From assembly GCA_021776655.1 (NCBI GenBank), contig JAJFFK010000031.1, forward strand, positions 1-64,000: a stretch of DNA of 64,000 nt, written 5' to 3'. Source of the stretch: Henriciella sp. (GTDB taxonomy: Bacteria > Pseudomonadota > Alphaproteobacteria > Caulobacterales > Hyphomonadaceae). Numbering within the stretch: position 1 is the first letter of the stretch; each line of letters opens with the position of its first letter. This document shows positions 49,021 to 57,187 of this stretch, piece after piece. The notes under the pieces are model-generated. The model had not been told where the DNA came from. It did no database searches and worked only from the letters and a program-made list of their open reading frames with translations. A program made the position numbers and the translations under genes.

Positions 49021-49632
49021 CTATCTGATTTCGCCTGTACCCGGATCGAAGACCAGCACACGGCCATCAACGGTTGTTGCGGTGACGACCCAGCGCTCAG
49101 TGAAGACCACGCCATCCACACTCACGGTTTTGACCAGTTTCGGCGCTTCAGAAAAAATCGTGTAGTGAGAGACGGATGCTGACACATTTTCATAAGCAGA
49201 AAATGATCCCGACTGTGCCTTCTCAGGCCCTGAAATATCCAGTGTGGAGTAACTCTTGATCAGGTTACCACCTTGATAAAATGCAATCGCCAGATGATCG
49301 GCTTGCGGATCATGACCACGATGCCAGGAGCCCAAACGTATGATTGTATTGCCTATCGGATGGCACAAAACAAATATTCTCCCGCTGAACCAGTCGTAAC
49401 TCTCAACCAATTCATCCTGACCCCTGCTAACACGCAAGACATCGGTGCGGCCCTGTTGGCGCAGGCCCGACTGAGGATCGACATCGTGATCCGGTATAGA
49501 TTTCGCGTAGCACCGCCCGTAAGGACCGGCAGAGACGTTCGCCACATTACCGGCTTCCTGATCAGCTAAAGCAACAGATGCCGAGGACACCAGAGTAATA
49601 GAAAACAGCAAAAGTCGAATAAGCAAGTTCAT
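49021..49632 (-). CDS. Secreted protein of unknown function
   Basis: A 203-residue protein with a signal peptide (MNLLIRLLLFSITLVSSASVALADQ, cleavage after ALA). The mature part has the segments AGPYGRCYAKSIPDH, ELVESYDWFSGRIFVLC and SASVSHYTIFSE, which I recall from uncharacterised proteins of related alphaproteobacteria; no domain name attaches. Two cysteines (CYAK, VLCHP) could form a periplasmic disulfide. The C-terminal DGRVLVFDPGTGEIR suggests a beta-rich fold. It is monocistronic, between nuoA and the divergent mnmH. Confidence 0.65.
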   Translation of the reverse strand: MNLLIRLLLFSITLVSSASVALADQEAGNVANVSAGPYGRCYAKSIPDHDVDPQSGLRQQGRTDVLRVSRGQDELVESYDWFSGRIFVLCHPIGNTIIRLGSWHRGHDPQADHLAIAFYQGGNLIKSYSTLDISGPEKAQSGSFSAYENVSASVSHYTIFSEAPKLVKTVSVDGVVFTERWVVTATTVDGRVLVFDPGTGEIR

Positions 49633-49752
49633 GGAGATGACTATAGAATAAAACCCTCCGGAGCGACAGTCCGCGTCTCTGCGTAGGCGGCTGTGCAGTC
49701 AGAATAATCGATATGCCCTTGTTGCCGCAGCCAAGACTGCATACTGGACGGT

Positions 49753-50820
49753 ATGACTTTTGTGATCGCTGACTTGTCGGACCTGACCGCCCTGCCTTTT
49801 GACGAGATTATTGATGTCAGATCGCCTGCTGAATTTGCCATTGACCACCTCCCCGGAGCGATCAATCTGCCTGTCCTGAGCGATGCTGAGCGCGCCGAAG
49901 TCGGCACGATCTACGTCCAAGACAGCAAGTTCAGAGCGCGCAAGGTCGGAGCGGCCCTGATCGCACGCAACGCAGCCCAGCATATAGAGACCCATTTGGC
50001 CGACAAGACCGGCGAATACGCGCCGCTGATCTATTGCTGGCGCGGCGGGCAAAGATCGGGATCATTTGCAACCATCCTCAAACAGATCGGTTGGCGCGTA
50101 CAGACTTTGCAGGGGGGGTACACGTCTTATCGACGGGCGGTTGTACGCATCCTGTATGCGCAACCCTTTCCCTGCAAAGTGATTTTGGTTAGCGGCAATA
50201 CCGGCACAGCAAAAACCGAGTTTCTGCTCGAATTACAGGCGCTTGGCCAGCAGGTTATCAATCTTGAAGGTCTCGCCAATCATCGCGGCTCACTGTTTGG
50301 CGCGCGCGCAACGCAGCAACCCTCGCAAAAAGCTTTCGAAACAGAAATTGCCGGCCAAATGGCGCAGTTTGACCCCGAACGCCCCGTGCTGGTCGAGGCA
50401 GAATCAAGCCGGATAGGAGAATGCCGCCTGCCCCCGGCGCTATGGAATGCGATGAAAGTCGCGCCGCGCATCGAAATAGAAGCTTCGATAGACGCCCGCT
50501 CAGCCTATCTCGCCAAGACCTATCGCGACATTACCAGCAATGCGGATCAACTCAGTGCGATGATCAATCGCTTGCGCCGATACCACGCGGCTGAAACAAT
50601 CGAAGATTGGCAAACGCTCGCTGAGAGCGGCAAGTTTCAGGCCCTTGCCGCCGAGCTGATGCTCCAACACTATGATCCGCGTTACACCAAGCAGGGGTCA
50701 CGCAGCAAACGCGCGCCGGCCCGCACTGTGCCACTCGGCGATCTGTCACCCGAAACCGTACAGAGCGCTGCACGTGAGATGATCTCGCTCATTCCATCCG
50801 TCGCTAACTCACAGCAATAA
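49753..50820 (+). CDS. mnmH: tRNA 2-selenouridine synthase
   Basis: Replaces the sulfur of 2-thiouridine at the wobble position of Lys, Glu and Gln tRNAs with selenium from selenophosphate, by way of a geranyl intermediate. The 355-residue protein has an N-terminal rhodanese domain (IIDVRSPAEFAIDHLPGAIN) with the catalytic Cys in YCWRGGQRS near residue 95, and a C-terminal P-loop domain (VSGNTGTAKTEFL) near residue 147. The P-loop reads GNTGTAKT where GxTGxGKT is usual, so Ala replaces the Gly before Lys. Its last 17 bases overlap the end of the convergent selD fusion, which makes its selenophosphate donor. Confidence 0.93.
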   Translation: MTFVIADLSDLTALPFDEIIDVRSPAEFAIDHLPGAINLPVLSDAERAEVGTIYVQDSKFRARKVGAALIARNAAQHIETHLADKTGEYAPLIYCWRGGQRSGSFATILKQIGWRVQTLQGGYTSYRRAVVRILYAQPFPCKVILVSGNTGTAKTEFLLELQALGQQVINLEGLANHRGSLFGARATQQPSQKAFETEIAGQMAQFDPERPVLVEAESSRIGECRLPPALWNAMKVAPRIEIEASIDARSAYLAKTYRDITSNADQLSAMINRLRRYHAAETIEDWQTLAESGKFQALAAELMLQHYDPRYTKQGSRSKRAPARTVPLGDLSPETVQSAAREMISLIPSVANSQQ

Positions 50821-52990
50821 ACGGCTCGCCCTTGGTGATTTCACCAATCAAAGCAGCAGGCTCGCCAGCATTGCGCAGCATTTTCAGCGCTGCCTGCACT
50901 TGACTTGCCGGGATCGCGGCGAGTAATCCGCCTGCGGTTTGCGGATCGAACAAGAGATCAGACCGGGCGCTATCGGGGCGCGACATGTGCTCGCTTATGG
51001 CTGCATTGGCTGACCAGATCGTCGACTTGACCCCAGCTTGTATCAGCTCTTCTGCGCCAGGCAGAACCGGAACCGATGCCAGATCCAGCTTTGCTGCCAC
51101 GCCGGACGCTTCAAGCATTGTCAGCAAATGCCCGGCCAAGCCAAATCCCGTAACATCTGTCATTGCCTGCGCGTGCGGGGACAGAATCTCTGATGCGCGC
51201 GCCTGTGGGCGGACCATGCTTTTCAGCGCCGTCTCAACGTCGTGCCCTTCGGCCAAGCCGCGCATTTCACCGGCGAGAATAGTGCCCGTACCGATTGGCT
51301 TTGTCAGGACAAGCGCGTCGCCAGGCCGCGCGCCAGCCAAGCCAATCGCCTGGCCCTCAACCAGCCCTGTAACTGTGAAACCAATGGTCAGCTCAGCACC
51401 CTGACTAGTGTGCCCACCGGCAATATCTGCGCCAGAAGCCGTAACCACCGCGCCTGCTCCAGCCATGATCTCGCGCAACATATCGGCCTGCATTTCAGGC
51501 GACATACGCGGCAGAACCAGATTCGCCAAAGCGATTTGCGGCGTCGCACCCATCGCCCAAATATCGCCCATCGCATGCACAGCGGCAGTCCTGGCCATCA
51601 ACCATGGGTCCTCGACAAAAGCGCGTAAGTGATCGCTCGTCACAACTTGCTGGCCGCTGCCATGCTGCAAGACCGCCGCATCATCGCCCGGTCCGCTCAG
51701 GACATCGCTGCGGTTCGGCGCTGGCAGATGGCTCAACCCCGCTTGCAACGCGCCGTGCGCCAGTTTCGAGCCGCAGCCACCACATAGCGGCCCGTCACCG
51801 ATTGCCGCCTCAACGCCAAGTGCGATCGCCTCCGGTAACTCTGGGGCAGCCATATCAGGATAGGTCCGAAACTGGTGCATGAACTTTTGGTCGATACGGT
51901 CTTTCAGCCGCCACAGCCATTGGCCCTTGAAGGTCACGCCAAACTTGTCCGCCACCGCCGATTTACGCCCAGTTGAGATCAGTTTGAGATAATCGCGCTG
52001 CGGCTGAAAGCGTTGCATAGGCTTGCCGGTTAGGCACGCTCGCAAATTGTCATACAGGATCGGCGCTTCACGCACCGCAAACACGCCCGCTTTCGGACGC
52101 GGCGCGTGGCTAAGGTGAGCGCAATCGCCAACCGCAAAGATGTCACTATGACTGGTCGAGCGCAGGGTGGCATCGACATTGATATAGCCGTTGTGCAAAT
52201 CCAGGCCGGTGGTCTTGAGCCAGTCATGTGGCCGGGCTCCGGCGGCGCTGACAATGAAGCTGGTGGGCAGTTGCGAACCATCCGTTAGTTGGACGCTCTT
52301 GGCTGACACACTCGCCACGTCTGCGCCGGTTTGAAGCGCCACGCCGGATCGTGACAGCTCGGCCAGCAAGGCGCGGCGCGTGCCCTTTGCCAGCTCGCGC
52401 AGGCCACGTGTCCCAGCCTCCAGCAAGACAACGCACGGCGACCCGCAATCAAGCTCAGCCAGCCGGTGCGCCATGGCCAGTGCCAGTTCTGCACCCGCAA
52501 CACCGGCTCCGATGACCGCTACATTTGGCGCAGCGTGCCCTGCTTGGACCGCCGCAACAAACCCATCCCAAGCCGCCGAGTAAGGCCCGAGTGGTTTGGC
52601 GGCATGCGCATGCTCTGAAAACCCCGAAATGTCAGGCAAGTCCGCCGTGATCCCAATATCAACCGATAAAGCATCATAGGAAATATAAGGTCGCTGGGAG
52701 AACATGACTCGTTTGCGCTCTGTATCAATTGCGATGGCATGGTCGAGCACAAGGCGAGCACCCGCATGTCTGGCCAGACGCACCAGATCTATATCCAACT
52801 CACCGCGCTGATAATGACCAGCGACATAACCAGGCAACATGCCGGTATAGGGCGCGGTCACATGCGGATCGATCACTGTGAGCCTTACCCCTGCCAGCGG
52901 CGTCATTCCCCACTTTCGCAACACGAGGGCATGGGCATGGCCGCCGCCAATCAGGACGAGTTCACGGGTCAGGGGCAGCGGCATACTCAT
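50804..52990 (-). CDS. selD: Selenide, water dikinase fused to an N-terminal FAD/NAD(P)-dependent oxidoreductase domain
   Basis: The 728-residue protein has two parts. Residues 1 to about 385 are a pyridine-nucleotide-disulfide/NDH-2-like domain: FAD motif LVLIGGGHAHALVL, NAD motif VAVIGAGVAGAELALAMA, and IFAVGDCAHL before the end. From about 390 onward is SelD: GPLCGGCGSKLAHGAL with the catalytic Cys/Lys near residue 402, GPGDDAAVL, and ADIAGGHTSQGAELTIGF. SelD makes selenophosphate from selenide and ATP; the oxidoreductase half is thought to feed reduced selenium or sense redox, but is not proven. The active-site residue is Cys, not selenocysteine. With mnmH alone present here, the likely use is selenouridine. 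Confidence 0.93.
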   Translation of the reverse strand: MSMPLPLTRELVLIGGGHAHALVLRKWGMTPLAGVRLTVIDPHVTAPYTGMLPGYVAGHYQRGELDIDLVRLARHAGARLVLDHAIAIDTERKRVMFSQRPYISYDALSVDIGITADLPDISGFSEHAHAAKPLGPYSAAWDGFVAAVQAGHAAPNVAVIGAGVAGAELALAMAHRLAELDCGSPCVVLLEAGTRGLRELAKGTRRALLAELSRSGVALQTGADVASVSAKSVQLTDGSQLPTSFIVSAAGARPHDWLKTTGLDLHNGYINVDATLRSTSHSDIFAVGDCAHLSHAPRPKAGVFAVREAPILYDNLRACLTGKPMQRFQPQRDYLKLISTGRKSAVADKFGVTFKGQWLWRLKDRIDQKFMHQFRTYPDMAAPELPEAIALGVEAAIGDGPLCGGCGSKLAHGALQAGLSHLPAPNRSDVLSGPGDDAAVLQHGSGQQVVTSDHLRAFVEDPWLMARTAAVHAMGDIWAMGATPQIALANLVLPRMSPEMQADMLREIMAGAGAVVTASGADIAGGHTSQGAELTIGFTVTGLVEGQAIGLAGARPGDALVLTKPIGTGTILAGEMRGLAEGHDVETALKSMVRPQARASEILSPHAQAMTDVTGFGLAGHLLTMLEASGVAAKLDLASVPVLPGAEELIQAGVKSTIWSANAAISEHMSRPDSARSDLLFDPQTAGGLLAAIPASQVQAALKMLRNAGEPAALIGEITKGEPFIAVS

Positions 52991-53051
52991 GGCTGAAGGC
53001 TTTCACATGCAGCAACCAGCAATGACAAGTCTCGATCTGCTTAGATCACGC

Positions 53052-54044
53052 TCACAGCCGATAAATTCGCCGCGCAGTGCCCGTGAACAGCATGTCCTTT
53101 TCGGCCTCGGAATAATCTGCGGCAATCTTTTTCAGTCCGTTCCACAAGACTTCGTAACTGATCGACAGGCGATCCACCGGAAAGTTGCTTTCGAACATGC
53201 AGCGCTCTGGCCCAAAACAGTCGATCATGTGGCTGTAGTAGCGTGCCTGCGCGTCAACGAACTCATCCGAACTTGGCGGCATGTCACGCGTGTTCCAGCC
53301 AAAACCATTGTCCGGCATCGCCAGGCCACCAATCTTGGCATAGACGTTCGGGCATTCGGCAATCGCGGCCACATCATCTTTCCAGACCGCAAAAATCTCA
53401 TCGCGCTGCCCCTCAAACCGTCCGACCCCTAGCGGCGTTCCAAAATGGTCGAGGATCATGGTCGTACCTGGCACAGCTTTGGCGAGGTCGCGGAAGGCCA
53501 GATTCTGGTGGTGGTAATGCCACGTGTCATAGGTCAAGCCACGTTCACCCAGTCGGGCGACACCGCGCCGGAAGTCTGCGTGCAGGTACAACCCTTCTGG
53601 TGCAAGCCCCGGAATAGTCAGGGCGTCTGGTTGCGGGTCACTGGCGCCAGCATGGCGGATGCCGCGAAACAGGCCTTGAGCCGCCGTTTCATGCGCATCG
53701 AGACAATCATCAAGGTCAGATCGGGTAAGGTCTGCATGCGCGATGAGACCGGCAATCGTCGCGCGCGCAGGATCCTCACGTGAGCGGATCGCCGCAGCGG
53801 TCACAAACTCGGTTTCACCGACAGGTTTTAAATGATCCGGGCCAGCGCTGCGATAGGCTGAGCCGCATTCCATAAAGACGGTCTGGGTGACCTTGTGGCC
53901 TGCGCCAGTGTCTGACCAAAGTTGATCCAGATTATAATGCATCGCGACTTGCGGCCAAAGATGGTGGTGCGGATCAACAATTTCTCGGTCCGGGTCAATT
54001 ATGTCTTCGCGAACCTGGGACAGCCAGTCATTATTGTCGAACAT
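53052..54044 (-). CDS. Amidohydrolase 2 family metal-dependent hydrolase
   Basis: A 330-residue TIM-barrel hydrolase of the amidohydrolase-related family that includes lactonases (fuconolactonase, 4-sulfomuconolactonase) and decarboxylases. The first metal motif is IVDPHHHLWP near residue 23. MILDHFGTP near 205 and the last-strand Asp in MFESNFPVDR near 283 complete the site. ATG 54044 is preferred; the track's 54092 has no support. It lies 61 bases upstream of selD on the same strand and diverges from the acyl-CoA synthetase gene across 117 bases, so it is probably linked to that catabolic gene. Substrate unknown. Confidence 0.85.
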   Translation of the reverse strand: MFDNNDWLSQVREDIIDPDREIVDPHHHLWPQVAMHYNLDQLWSDTGAGHKVTQTVFMECGSAYRSAGPDHLKPVGETEFVTAAAIRSREDPARATIAGLIAHADLTRSDLDDCLDAHETAAQGLFRGIRHAGASDPQPDALTIPGLAPEGLYLHADFRRGVARLGERGLTYDTWHYHHQNLAFRDLAKAVPGTTMILDHFGTPLGVGRFEGQRDEIFAVWKDDVAAIAECPNVYAKIGGLAMPDNGFGWNTRDMPPSSDEFVDAQARYYSHMIDCFGPERCMFESNFPVDRLSISYEVLWNGLKKIAADYSEAEKDMLFTGTARRIYRL

Positions 54045-54161
54045 CAAAACGCCTCCTGCTCTAACCATATCGCCAATTCGTGGTTCGGCCATGCTTCCCT
54101 CGGGTTATCTCTCGCCAAGGTGGGATGTTGCGCTAAGTTCAGTGAAAACCGGGAGATGAGT

Positions 54162-55784
54162 ATGGTGGCGAGTATCTGGAATTTCGGTGATCTCCTGGAT
54201 GAAGTAGGCAAAGCCCTGACACAAGCCAACCCCGCCCTGATCCACGGCGAGCGGATTATCTCCTGGCCAGAGATGACACGGCGCTCAAACAATATCGCGC
54301 GGGCCCTGCGCAACCGAGGGGCCGAAACCGGCGACAAGGTCAGCATGTATATGCGCAATCAATGCGAATATATGGAAAGCATCGCGGCCAGCTTCAAAGC
54401 CCGCCTGACGCCGGTAAATGTCAATTACCGCTATCTCGACGATGAGCTGACCTATATTTTCGACAATTCAGACAGCGTTGCAGCCTTCTACGACGTTGAA
54501 TTTCGCGCCAATGTCGACCGGGTTCGCGGGCGCCTTCCCAAGATCAAAACCTGGGTTGAAGTTGGCGGCGATGGCGATACACCAGATTTTGCCATCGCGT
54601 ATGATGATCTGGCGGCTGATGGCAACGGCGCGACCTTGGAGCTTGAGCGCTCCGGTGACGATCTGATGTTCTTGTACACTGGCGGGACAACCGGCCTGCC
54701 GAAAGGTGTGATGTGGCCGCATCAGACCTGGCGGCAAGCCAGCCTCGATGGTTTGCGCCGGATGCTTGGTTTTGCCCCGTCGAACATGGCTGAGCATCTT
54801 GCGCTTGTCGATCAGATGGGCCGGCATGGCCGACAACTCCCAGCCTGTCCTCTGATGCATGGCACTGGCCTGTTTACGGCGCTCGCGACCCTGCTGAATG
54901 GCGGCGCAATCGTCACCCTCACCCAGATGAGCAAATTCGACCCGGTAAACCTGTGGCAAACTGTTGAGCAGCATGGTGTGACCGCAACGGCGATTGTCGG
55001 TGATGCCTTTGCCAAACCGATGCTGAAAGCGCTGGAAGACAATCCCGGCCGCTTTAACCTCTCCTCCATCCAGACAATTTCCTCGTCTGGTGTGATGTGG
55101 AGCATGGATGTCAAACAGGGCCTGATCAAGCACATCCCGCAAGTTGCCTTGATGGATAGTTTCGGTGCCTCCGAAGCGGTTGGGTTTGGCATGTCGGTGA
55201 CGACGGCGGAGTCTGGCCAAGAGACCGCTAAGTTCGAAATCGGCGAGCATTGCAAAGTGTTCTCTGAAGACGGCCGCGAGGTTGAACCTGGTCGCGGCGA
55301 AGCTGGTTTCATCGCACGTGGCGGCGCGGTTCCGCTTGGCTATTACAAGGACGAGAAAAAATCCGCTGAGACGTTCAAGACAATCAATGGCGTGCGCTAT
55401 TCCATTCCTGGTGACTGGTGCACGGTTGAGCGCGATGGCACACTAACGCTGCTCGGGCGGGGGTCGATCTGCATCAATTCCGGCGGCGAAAAGATCTACC
55501 CAGAAGAGGTCGAGGAAGCACTGAAAGAGCACGACGCCGTTGAGGATGCCCTCGTGATCGGACTCGCTGATGAAAAATGGGGACAGGCAGTCACGGCAAT
55601 CGTTGCCTGTCTGCCCGGCCAGACTGTCGATGAGGACGCTTTGCGCGCCTTTGTGCAGACCCGGCTCGCCCGCTTCAAAGCCCCCAAACGCATCTTGTTC
55701 AAAGACAATCTCGACCGGGCCGCTAATGGCAAGGCCGATTACAAGATGATCAAGGCGTTCGCAGAGCAAGCCCTCGGCCTATAG
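54162..55784 (+). CDS. Acyl-CoA synthetase (AMP-forming, fatty-acid or ring-acid CoA ligase)
   Basis: Activates a carboxylic acid as acyl-AMP and then acyl-CoA. The 540-residue ANL-superfamily enzyme has the P-loop-like LYTGGTTGLPKGVMW near residue 168, the A5-type MDSFGASEAVGFG, GDWCTVERDGTLTLLGRGSICINSGGEKIYPEEVE near 430-455, and the catalytic Lys in NLDRAANGKADYK at the C-terminus. The real start is ATG 54162 with GGGAG 6 bases upstream; the track's 53922 runs into the divergent amidohydrolase. It resembles FadD3/FadD-type ligases that act on steroid-ring or branched acids, but the substrate is not readable. Confidence 0.9.
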   Translation: MVASIWNFGDLLDEVGKALTQANPALIHGERIISWPEMTRRSNNIARALRNRGAETGDKVSMYMRNQCEYMESIAASFKARLTPVNVNYRYLDDELTYIFDNSDSVAAFYDVEFRANVDRVRGRLPKIKTWVEVGGDGDTPDFAIAYDDLAADGNGATLELERSGDDLMFLYTGGTTGLPKGVMWPHQTWRQASLDGLRRMLGFAPSNMAEHLALVDQMGRHGRQLPACPLMHGTGLFTALATLLNGGAIVTLTQMSKFDPVNLWQTVEQHGVTATAIVGDAFAKPMLKALEDNPGRFNLSSIQTISSSGVMWSMDVKQGLIKHIPQVALMDSFGASEAVGFGMSVTTAESGQETAKFEIGEHCKVFSEDGREVEPGRGEAGFIARGGAVPLGYYKDEKKSAETFKTINGVRYSIPGDWCTVERDGTLTLLGRGSICINSGGEKIYPEEVEEALKEHDAVEDALVIGLADEKWGQAVTAIVACLPGQTVDEDALRAFVQTRLARFKAPKRILFKDNLDRAANGKADYKMIKAFAEQALGL

Positions 55785-55787
55785 GCT

Positions 55788-56993
55788 TTAGCGAACCCAG
55801 GCCCCCGGTGCATTAGTGCGATAACCGATCGCCCGATAGGCCGCATCAATCAGGCTCTGGCCACGCTCGTTCAGCAAAATTCCGTTACCCATCTGGGTCA
55901 TCGTATAGCTGAAAGCCAAACCGCATTCAGGATCAGCAAACCCGATTGAGCCACCGGCGCCGACATGACCAAAAGCCTTGTCACCGATGATTGCCGACTG
56001 CCGATTACCGGGATTTGCGAGGCCGCGATTGTCCATTGATTTCATGAAGCCGGGCCCAAATCGTGACGGGATCAGCAAGGTGGCGTCCTGACGTGTCGCG
56101 GTTGTCACCATGCTCATATGAGCAACCCGGTCTTTCGACACCAGAGAGCCGTCATTGACCGCCAATGGCGTATACATCGTAACCTGCCCGCGCGCATTCG
56201 ATATCCCACCCGCACCGCCAATTTCCGCCTGATAAGAACCGGGGCCATCGGGTGTCCAACCACCGCCATTCAAGAATGCCAGTGCCTGAATTGAAGTTGG
56301 ATCAGACATCAGCGCAGTTATGAAATCGCTGAAGGCGTCACCGGGCTGTGGGGCATAAGGCATCACTGGCGCAACGGTGCGGTCGAAATCATCCGGCACG
56401 CCGATCCAGAAATCAGCGCCGAGCGGGCCTGCCACTTCGTCGCGAAAGAAAGTGCCAAGTGACTTGCCGGAGACGCGGCGTACAAGCTCGCCAACCGTCC
56501 AGCCAAAATTGACCATGTGATAGCCGTTGCGTGTCCCCGGTTCCCAGAACGGTTCCTCGTCTTCCATCCGCGAGATCATATAGTCCCAGTCCAGAAAGCC
56601 GCCATCCTTCACCGATTCCCTCAACGCAGGCAGCGCGCTTTCGTGGTTCAGCATCATCGCAACCGTGGTCTTGTCCTTGCCGTGCTTGCCGTACCCTGGC
56701 CAATAATCTGTGACCAGCGCGTTCAAATCCAGCTCACCACGATCAATCAGGATATGCGCACAAAGCGCGGTGGCGGCCTTGGTACAGGAAAACACAACTG
56801 AGACAGTATCTTCCTGCCATGGGTCCTGACTGCCCTGATCCACAACCCCGCCCCAGAGATCGACCAGCTTTTCACCGTTCAAGCTCAGACAAACCGATGC
56901 ACCACTTTCACCGCGCTCGGCGAAATTACGCTCAAATTCTTCTCTCAACTCAGTGAATTTTGGATCATTGGTTCCAGAAACAATGCCGCTCAT
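55788..56993 (-). CDS. Serine hydrolase of the beta-lactamase/EstB family
   Basis: A 401-residue penicillin-binding-protein-like esterase. The nucleophile motif S-x-x-K is FSCTKAAT near residue 93, and the Tyr motif is GYHMVNFGWTVGEL near 170. There is a GHVGAGGSIGF segment near 340 in place of KTG. No signal peptide is seen, so it is probably a cytosolic esterase or lactonase and not a resistance beta-lactamase. ATG 56993 has GGAG 8-9 bases upstream. It ends 3 bases from the convergent acyl-CoA synthetase stop. Confidence 0.88.
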   Translation of the reverse strand: MSGIVSGTNDPKFTELREEFERNFAERGESGASVCLSLNGEKLVDLWGGVVDQGSQDPWQEDTVSVVFSCTKAATALCAHILIDRGELDLNALVTDYWPGYGKHGKDKTTVAMMLNHESALPALRESVKDGGFLDWDYMISRMEDEEPFWEPGTRNGYHMVNFGWTVGELVRRVSGKSLGTFFRDEVAGPLGADFWIGVPDDFDRTVAPVMPYAPQPGDAFSDFITALMSDPTSIQALAFLNGGGWTPDGPGSYQAEIGGAGGISNARGQVTMYTPLAVNDGSLVSKDRVAHMSMVTTATRQDATLLIPSRFGPGFMKSMDNRGLANPGNRQSAIIGDKAFGHVGAGGSIGFADPECGLAFSYTMTQMGNGILLNERGQSLIDAAYRAIGYRTNAPGAWVR

Positions 56994-57187
56994 GAGATAT
57001 CTCCACTCGGTTTTCTTGATAATTGCGTGGCCAAGCTGGCGCTTGCAAGCCTGCCGTAGGGCAAAGCTCACAAAATCATGCCGGACAAGTGATCCAAAGA
57101 CACAAATGTTTCAAATTAGCGATCTATCAAAACCAAATGCATGCATTATTTTCACCTGCCCAGCACAACTTCTATCCGTAGGCAGTC

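Noticed and set aside
48784-49182. 132-residue plus-strand ORF between nuoA and mnmH
   Set aside because: No family signature; it runs antisense into the secreted-protein gene, and its first half has no ribosome binding site.
53922-54161. N-terminal extension of the acyl-CoA synthetase ORF
   Set aside because: It overlaps the divergent amidohydrolase; the conserved protein begins at ATG 54162 behind a clear ribosome binding site.
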